In this document: piece after piece, positions 57,060-64,000 of the stretch
Layout of the letters: each line of letters begins with the position of its first letter
How positions within the stretch are numbered: position 1 is the first letter of the stretch
Assembly: GCA_026182355.1 (NCBI GenBank)
Contig: JAPFBL010000167.1
Span: forward strand, 248,001-312,000
Source of the DNA: Hermatobates lingyangjiaoensis
Taxonomy: Eukaryota > Arthropoda > Insecta > Hemiptera > Hermatobatidae
Direction: 5' to 3'
Length of the DNA: 64,000 nt
Notes under the pieces: model-generated
Seen by the model: only the letters and a program-made list of their open reading frames with translations
Told to the model about the DNA's origin: nothing
Database searches by the model: none
Position numbers and translations under genes: made by a program

Positions 57060-58680
57060 CATTAAATTGAAAAATAGGATGTTTCATTAATAATACAAAG
57101 TAATAGTTACCTAGTTTCGGTTAAAATAAACTAATAATACAAAATGTAGAAATTACCAACAAAAGACTTAAATGCAAAGAGAACAGACTTTCCATTGATG
57201 ATAAAACCATTGATTTTCACCTCAGACAAAAGAGGAGTAGAAAGGTCTTCTACTAATGAGAGAGTAGCACACAGGATTTGTGTTAATTTGTTTGTGTTTA
57301 ATCCTGCTAAACAGGATTAAAGTTCTAATAATTGTTACCAAATTAACAATAGATGAGTATTTCATCAATTCGTGTGGCTATATAAACGCTAAATCTTTTT
57401 AACGATCTGCATAATGTTTAAATATTCAACTAGTTACTAAGCAAACATGATCGCTATAAATATACCACAATGAATAACGTAACTTATCAAACTTAACCTG
57501 TTGCACTGCTAACCTTTCTCTCGTGTAAACATAACAAAAAAAAACCACACGAATCAATCTTATCAATGATATGAATCTAATTCAACCTCATAAAGTCGAT
57601 GGAATTGATTTTTATGGTTAATTTGTGTACAACAGGCAAATCTAACAATCCCTTCTGTTGTCATGAATTACTCTCCAGACCATTGTAATTAAGTATTCAA
57701 TTTCATGTTTGGTTTCTTCTTTCTTCTTTACCAGGATATTTATTCATCTAAACATGAATAGCGATGTTCGTCTATTTAAAAAAAAAATTCTATCGAAACA
57801 TTTAAAGTAGAGAACGATTATCATTTTTTGTCTGCAAAATACACACAAATATGCTTTTACTTCTTTGCTTTTTTCTCTTAAAATATAAAAGAGCTAATTT
57901 ATAATAAATTCCATCATCAAAATGAAAATTAGATTTATTGCTTAGGCTATAGAACTTTGTACTTTTCAAGGGGTGAAAGGTAGGTTTGCTTATATTTTGG
58001 GATACACTTTAACCATAGGTGATAAACATTACATGTGTGTGTTGTTCATAGGCGAATACCCATCTATTCAAGCAATAATCGAGCCAAATATTTACTTATT
58101 TATGTTATCTAAAAGAGCAGATGTGGTCAAAATGACTATAGCTTTTTGGGCAAGACTACAAATATGAAACGTTTAGTAATATATATTTAATACTTCACCA
58201 AGCTTCATGGATCAATGAAATCAGAAAATTTTTTCAACGACACTGTTCATAAAATGCGTGATTCTTATAGAACATCTATTAATAGACTACGAAGGAAGTC
58301 ATACTTCGAATAAAACTGGTTTCAAAAAATATATTTATGTAAACGTACATTGAATGACGTTAAAACATACGCATTAATGTCATACAAGAAAACACGCTGA
58401 CTCTGCCATCCATACAGTTCTGACGTAAGTTACAAGATTATATTATCAACTGTTTGATGAATACTGAAACAGATAAAACAGAGAAAAAAAATGAAAATAT
58501 ACTGAAATTCAATGTACAGAATTTCAAAAGCAGTGTCCTTTCAAATTTGTACAACTGCCTGATATGATATTAGATATTATACAGCTTCTCTTATATTGAT
58601 GTGAGTATACAACTCTGTCCTCATAAAGATTTCCGTTTGTTCCATTCACTCAATGATCGCCCTTCAAAAGAGTCATCAGT
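57060..58680. other. Intron sequence with no recognised element
   Basis: AT-rich. Contains a self-complementary stretch AATCCTGCTAAACAGGATTA at 57300-57320. A patch at 58690-58850 resembles the end of the 13330-13800 block. Confidence 0.45.
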
Positions 58681-59189
58681 AAAATCTAAATGGCTTATAT
58701 TTATAACTGTTGTTGATGTTGGTCAGAGGAGACCCACCTCTGCGATGTCCACCTTGGGAATTTCTGGGAGACTGTCTCGATTTCCTCATTTGTAGGGATG
58801 CGGTTGGTGTCTTCTGTCGTGGTGGAAGGACTCCAAGTTAAAAAAAAAAGACAACTTAGTCTGCTTTATTATGGTATGAACAAAAGGCTAAGGTATGGGA
58901 TTAAATAAAAGAAAGAGCCTTTTAAAATCTTCAAAATTGACATTCCGAGTAAGAATGTGGTTAGCTCAAAGACTCAAGCAAGCTATTTAGCTATGAAGAT
59001 GATTCTTCAACTTCCCTGTCATCATCAACAACAGACAGAGGTAGCTCTGTGTTGTGACACCGCGACAATGCTAAAGCTGCGGTTTGCGTAAAACTTGTTT
59101 GATTTATCAATCACAACATTCCTTGTAGTGTACACTTTGTAAAATTTAAAAACTGTATTTAAATAACTTTAACAATAAATAATCACAAT

Positions 59190-59540
59190 AAATATGCAAT
59201 GGAAACTAATGAAACTATGAAAGCCACAAGGAGAAAGTAAAAAACATAGAAAATATGCTCTGAGGTCTTTGAAATTTATGTCATCAAGGAGCAACAGGTT
59301 AATAACCAAAGAGGTTACAGCTTTTTACAAAACCAAAATATAGGAAGGTAATTGGGAAATATGGGAAGGGTATATTTTAACATGTTTATACTACCTTCCC
59401 ATATGTTGGTTTTGTAACAGAGATGTAACCTCTTTTGTTTCAATCTCTAGTTTGTCTCTGATAAATTTGAAAGCCCTCAGAGCATATTTTCTGTGTTTGT
59501 GGCTTTTTCCTTGTGGCTTATACTTTCACATTAAACAACT
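59190..59540. mobile_element. Fold-back element, family G (copy 2)
   Basis: Left arm AAGCCACAAGGAGAAAG...ATGCTCTGAGGTCTTTG and its complement on the right (CCCTCAGAGCATATTTTC...GGCTTTTTCCTTGTGGCTT). TTGATGA-C on minus and CTGATAAATTTGAAA on plus are decayed hammerhead boxes. Confidence 0.7.
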
Positions 59541-60149
59541 TTAATTTCATTACAAACATTATACCTGGAACTCGTAGTTATTGCCTCAACTAAAATACTG
59601 TCCCCTATCTAATATTTTAGCTTTGATTTCTCCCATCCTTTTCCTGAAAAAAGGTTCGATATTGCACATTCTGATTTGTGCCGATTTCAACAAATTTTTG
59701 GTTCCATTAAAATCTGTTGTCGGTATTTACATCATAATTAGAAGCAGCTGAGTCAGTATAGAAGATCATAGCCTCCGTCGGTCCTTAATAAGTTGGTCAA
59801 TGTCATGCCTCTACGGAACAGAAATTCCTCAAATCTGCCTTACTTCTTCCCTCTTAAGGATAATAATTTCACTACTATTACTATACCTCTTGAAATCACA
59901 ACAATTAGTTGTGATCAATGCGACAAACATTGTGATATGTGATCAACAATTTTTGTGATCTGGCTCAATGTAACCCTTGTCCCCCCCCCCCCCCCTCAAA
60001 GAGACATGCTGCATATCTTGTGGATGCAAGAAAAATTACTCATTCTAATTAAAAAAATTCAATCTAAATATGTCCAATCAAATATAAACATATCAATATA
60101 TCGAGGTAATTATAAAAAAAAATTGAACAAAAAACATCACAATAAACAT

Positions 60150-60320
60150 GTCATGGAAACTAATGAAAGTATAAGCCACAAGGAAAAAGTAAAAAACACA
60201 GGAAATATGCTTGAGGCTTTTCAAATTTATGTCATCAGACAGCAAACCAAAATATGGGAAGAGTATATTTTAACATCTGTTTATATTACCTTTTTAGGTA
60301 GTATAAAAACCCTTAATTAT
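60150..60320. mobile_element. Family G arm (copy 3)
   Basis: GGAAACTAATGAAAGTATAAGCC, GCTTGAGGCTTTTCAAATTT and the complement of CTGATGACATAAATT match copy 2. The right arm is shortened to the block after 60290. Confidence 0.6.
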
Positions 60321-60329
60321 ACACCTTTT

Positions 60330-62185
60330 TAGGTATATAATATCCTAAATTTAATATCACTCTCTCTGAATTTTTTTTTTGGGATATTCTGTTTTATTCT
60401 TCACTGTCACAAAATATTATATTCCTGTTTATCCAACTTGATCTGTCAGTTTAAACTTGGTTCATTTTGGTTTTTTATCATAATAAAACAATACCACTTA
60501 TACCCAAACAACCTTCATTTAAAATCCTAGATTTATTCTTGACTCCCATCATAGATAGTTGCTAACGATGCAAACACAGTGCTAGTAGGCTGTTCAATAG
60601 AATACATCAATAATTTTTAATTTTTTCAATTATATTTTCAAAATTTACAAAATTAAAATCAAGATCTTGATAATTTCAAAAGAGTATATTGGATTCGTTA
60701 CAATTTAAATATTTTAATTATTTCTGAAATTTTAAAGAGTATCAATCGGAGATTCCAAACAAATGAAAATATTTTTTTAACAATTGAACAACATGGATAT
60801 TATAATGAAGAGCGATACCTTTTTTTTACAATTCTTATCTGCCTTATTAGAGATTGAAGATTAGACAAGATAGTCAATATAAATTAGCCCATTAAGCCGA
60901 AAAATTATTTTTTATACAAAAGTAGTGAGGGGGTAAGATCTTAAAACGACCCTGGGAGTCATTACAAAGAATACTCATATCAAGTTAAACTTGATACACT
61001 GACTGAGACACATCTAGCAGGGAGTTAAAAACTGCATTGTATTTCCAAGTTGATCGCAATGTCTAATCCACTTCAATATGGTTCACTGTGTCCTAACAGC
61101 ATCATTATTTCTGGATCCATAATAAAAACTATTGATATTAAAAAAAAATCCCTCATTCTTAACTAAATATTATTGTCAACATCTTATCCCAATATAAATT
61201 TCAGATTCCTCAAAAATTTTCATTACTTCTGAACAAAATTAACGATGTGTCCATTATAAGAACCTACAACATACATTTAAATATCAGACCGTTATTTTAA
61301 TGTTGATAATTATTTTTTTATATTCAATTATTCAATATTACCAATAATTTGTTACAAATTTATAACTTTTATATAAAAAAAAATTGCAATATATAAAAAA
61401 AAATAATTGGTAATCCTGAGCGACAAAATAACAGACTGGGACATCTAAAGACATTGAATAGGTCCTTCTTATTGAACTGGTCTTGAAACCGGTCAAGTGG
61501 AAAAGAAACTTTGCGTTGAAGATAACTATTTCAGTTGAGAATGATACCTAATTTTCACAACTTCATAGTTATTTTGTTAAATTAGTACAGTATTTTTAAT
61601 TTGAAAAAACTTTACTCACTTCCATATAATACAGTATTTTTAATTTGAAAAACTCACTTGCATATATTTTTCCTTTGTTTACACTACAAAACCGTCAGGC
61701 AGACCGTTAAGGATAATTGTTAACCATATTATAATTTGGAAGTTAGTAGTAGTCATAAATGAGAATTCTATAATGCTTTCAAGCAATACTTTATAACATT
61801 AAAGATGAAAATATGAATGAATTTCACTCAAACGAACCCACAAGTGAGTCTTAAATAAATTCGAATACAACTATCAGCTGTGATTCGTCCAAGGGGACGT
61901 CGTGTAGCGCTGTCAACCCTCTTCATAAGGGTTCTAAATGTCTTCCTCTTATCAGCTTACATCAAGCAGTTATTGATTTTTAAAAAAAAATATAACTTGT
62001 TTTCTAAACGAACATCATTTCTGTTCATTTTAAACATATAACTGATTTCGACACCCAAATCATTAATACAACCCGTCTTGCTATCACAAAATACTAACAT
62101 GTAGCTCACTTATGATCAAAAAGTAGCGGATTAATGCTTGTTGGAGGGAAAACTCAAAAAAAGTATTATTTAACCATATGGCATA
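60330..62185. other. Intron sequence with no recognised element
   Basis: AT-rich. A direct duplication of TACAGTATTTTTAATTTGAA occurs at about 61587 and 61630. Nothing else stands out. Confidence 0.5.
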
Positions 62186-62189
62186 CCAT

Positions 62190-62490
62190 AGCGGGTGTTA
62201 ATAACCTCTGCAGTTTACCGGCTTCCTGTTTCATCGGTGATTCTACATTCCGAATCCTAAATTTTACCCAACTCAAGTGCATTTCGAGTAGGAATTTTTA
62301 CCGAATACCTGAAATCGTACAGGCTCGGGACCGACGGTTTAAAATCCGACTGAATTTAAAAGTCCGATGGACGACGTGTGCACATTTGTTAACCTCCCGC
62401 GTGAATAAATCGGAAGCCAGGTGGAGATCGAACCCCAGACTACCAGCCCAAAGGCGATTACGTTAACCACTGAGCTAACCTGGTCCCTTG
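62190..62490 (-). mobile_element. tRNA-derived SINE (tail B)
   Basis: On minus: GGACCAGGTTAGCTCAGTGG, GTCTGGGGTTCGATCTCC, CACGCGGGAGGTTAACAAAT, and a decayed core. Tail B: ATCACCGATGAAACAGGAAG, CCGGTAAACTGC, ending with TATGGTATGCC. The 110-codon plus frame here is a by-product. Confidence 0.88.
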
Positions 62491-62494
62491 ATAT

Positions 62495-63275
62495 ACCCGT
62501 AAGTATTATACAACTTTAAGTATTAATTTCCGAGAATTTATGCTATACAATGAATATTTTATTAGCAAAATCAATCCTGAAAAAATTTCTCTAATAGTAG
62601 TTTCTATTATTCCTAATATAGTCTATCGCTGTGGATGGAGTTTTTAATCTTAATCTAAATTTAATTTAATCTTAATTTAATCTTAAATTTAATCTTAATT
62701 TAATTTTAATCTCACTATGGCCAGTAATAAGAAAAATTAGGCATTTGAGTTGAGGACTGAAAATGGAGCACTAAAATGTTTGTTATTGGTGACCAAAGCC
62801 TAAGTAAGTTATTTGGTTTTTTGATAAGAGGAAGAATAGACTCTTCGTCATCGTGGTTTACGTTTGTTGTTCCTCATCTATATGAAATAACAAGTGATTT
62901 CATGTTTTAGAAGGTATAATATAAAGTGTGGCAGATGTTTGTCCAAGGGTGGACAACCCCACAGGGCGCCCCATTATCAATGTATTATACCGAGCGACAA
63001 TGCAAGATTTATAACAGATACAAGGGGAGTACATTCAGAAACTCTCTCTCATCAGTCTGATACTAGCAATGCATGAGTAATAGCTACTCTACGAGGACTG
63101 TCTAATTATACACGAATCAGGTCGATGTCATTCTAACACTGATAAACCAAAGTCTATGTCTCCTTAAAAAATAATTTCCAAGCTTCCAACTGAATCAATG
63201 TTAGTATCAAAGAGTAACAGGATTGAAGTAACATCAGAAGGCCATATAATCTGTGCTTTTGTGCCATATAATCAT
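62495..63275. other. Intron sequence with no recognised element
   Basis: Contains a short run of AATCTTAATTT units at 62645-62715. Nothing else recognised. Confidence 0.5.
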
Positions 63276-63345
63276 TTGTGGGTTTGATCATTGATTCTTA
63301 TTTTATGTGTTTATTGTGAAATCTTGTTATATATATATATATACT
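63276..63345 (+). mobile_element. Family B tail fragment
   Basis: GTGGGTTTGATCATTGATTC, TTATTTTATGTGTTTATTGTGAAATC and a TA tract: only the part downstream of the hammerhead. Confidence 0.75.
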
Positions 63346-63656
63346 TTTTCGTTGGAAATACGATCAAAAACGGACAAATATAGTTCAATATAGACAAAGA
63401 AACATAGAGAAATCAAAAGAACACACTTACAGTCTCTTATTTTCTGTTTGAACCGTCTTCAGGAGAAATAAGAGAGGGAAACCAAGCGCCCTGGTTCAGA
63501 GACGGTTGGAGACCAACTCCAACTTGGAACCTCCAACCGTCTCTGAACCAGTGCGCTTGGTTTCCCTCTCTTATTTCTCCTGAAGACGGTTCAAACAGAA
63601 AATTAGAGACTGTAAGTGTGCTCTTTTGATTTCTCTATGTTTCTTTGTCTATATTG

Positions 63657-63660
<4 letters not shown>
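63346..63660. mobile_element. Family D hammerhead fold-back element (copy D2)
   Basis: Arms 63388-63510 and 63535-63660. The left arm is extended (TTTTTCGTTGGAAATACG, GGACAAATATAGTTC). The minus hammerhead has CTGAAGA at 63462-63456 and the plus one at 63580-63586 with GGTTCAAACA-GAAA. The spacer forms CCAACTCC/GGAGTTGG-like pairs. TA tracts lie on both sides. Confidence 0.88.

Positions 63661-63706
<46 letters not shown>
63661..63706. repeat. (TA)n microsatellite
   Basis: Uninterrupted TA of about 46 bp between copy D2 and the next family C arm. Confidence 0.95.
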
Positions 63707-64000
63707 TTAAAACAAGCTGTGACACGTAGAAAGAAACATAACAAATACTCACTATTCAATATTTCGACCGTTTTGTCCTCAGGAGAAGAAGTGGATTGAC
63801 GGAGGGACGACAGTCAACTGCTTGTTTTAAGTGTATCTGTTTTTCGTTTATCAGAAAAAACAGATACAGACACAGAAAAAAGAATAAAAAGAACACTTAC
63901 AGAATTCATTATTTCGAACTGTTGTTCGTCATCAGGAGTAGACTAGAAGAGTGGACGAAGTGAGAGAGATCTCCCCTCGTCGAAGAACGGAGCGCGAAAT
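63707..64000. mobile_element. Two further family C hammerhead arms, running off the window
   Basis: First arm on minus: CTGAGGA (63782-63776), C, AAAACG, GTC, GAAA, TATTGAATAGTGAGTATTTG. Second arm on minus: CTGATGA (63935-63929), C, stem II GAAC-AACA-GTTC (4 bp), GAAA, TAATGAATTCTGTAAGTG. Their mirror arms are absent or beyond the window. Confidence 0.78.

Noticed and set aside
62134..62466. 110-codon frame at 62134-62466
   Set aside because: It is antisense to a SINE (62190-62490), whose own features explain the sequence.

Overview
This window is a strongly AT-rich stretch of animal nuclear DNA that lies inside a single protein-coding gene on the minus strand. Two exons are recognisable, at 29548-29633 and 2527-2736. 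Together they encode 98 contiguous residues of the kinase domain of a Nemo-like kinase (NLK; nemo in insects): the HRD catalytic loop, the DFG motif, the TQE activation loop, APE and the DVWSVGCIF helix. They are separated by an intron of about 26.8 kb. The 34 kb upstream of the first exon and the 2.5 kb downstream of the second look like further intron. I recognise no other host gene. An arthropod with a large, repeat-rich genome is the best guess. The reasons are the arthropod-like NLK residues as I recall them, Jockey-like LINE remnants, and a SINE tail made of CCTAA units, the complement of the usual arthropod telomere repeat. The species cannot be fixed from the sequence.

The introns are packed with mobile DNA. 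There are about twenty copies of one tRNA-derived SINE with two alternative 3' tails. A second tRNA-like family, a 5S rRNA-derived fragment, two remnants of one Jockey-type LINE and a probable hAT-type element are also present. Tandem arrays include a 58-bp minisatellite at 17.5-18.7 kb and a degenerate ACCATAG-rich array at 15.2-16.6 kb that is split by a LINE fragment.

The most striking content is a set of short fold-back elements, each built around a hammerhead-ribozyme motif: a CUGANGA box, one extra base, a stem II hairpin, GAAA, a very short self-complementary stem III, then UH and stem I. I count about 30 intact or degenerate motifs in at least seven sequence families. In most elements two hammerheads lie back to back in inverted orientation and point outward, and one arm carries 35-50 extra bases. 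Several insertions have clear target duplications of 9-14 bp, and one sits inside a SINE. Many others abut (TA)n tracts, so some regions (7.9-8.8, 33.6-34.3, 37.9-38.8 and 63.3-64.0 kb) are chains of such elements separated by TA repeats. One family reads from an ATG inside ribozyme stem III into a conserved short peptide. Hammerheads of this minimal type are known from Penelope-like retroelements and retrozymes. The inverted-pair architecture, the linked peptide and a splice-donor-like GTRAGT after the cleavage site are the points most worth checking.
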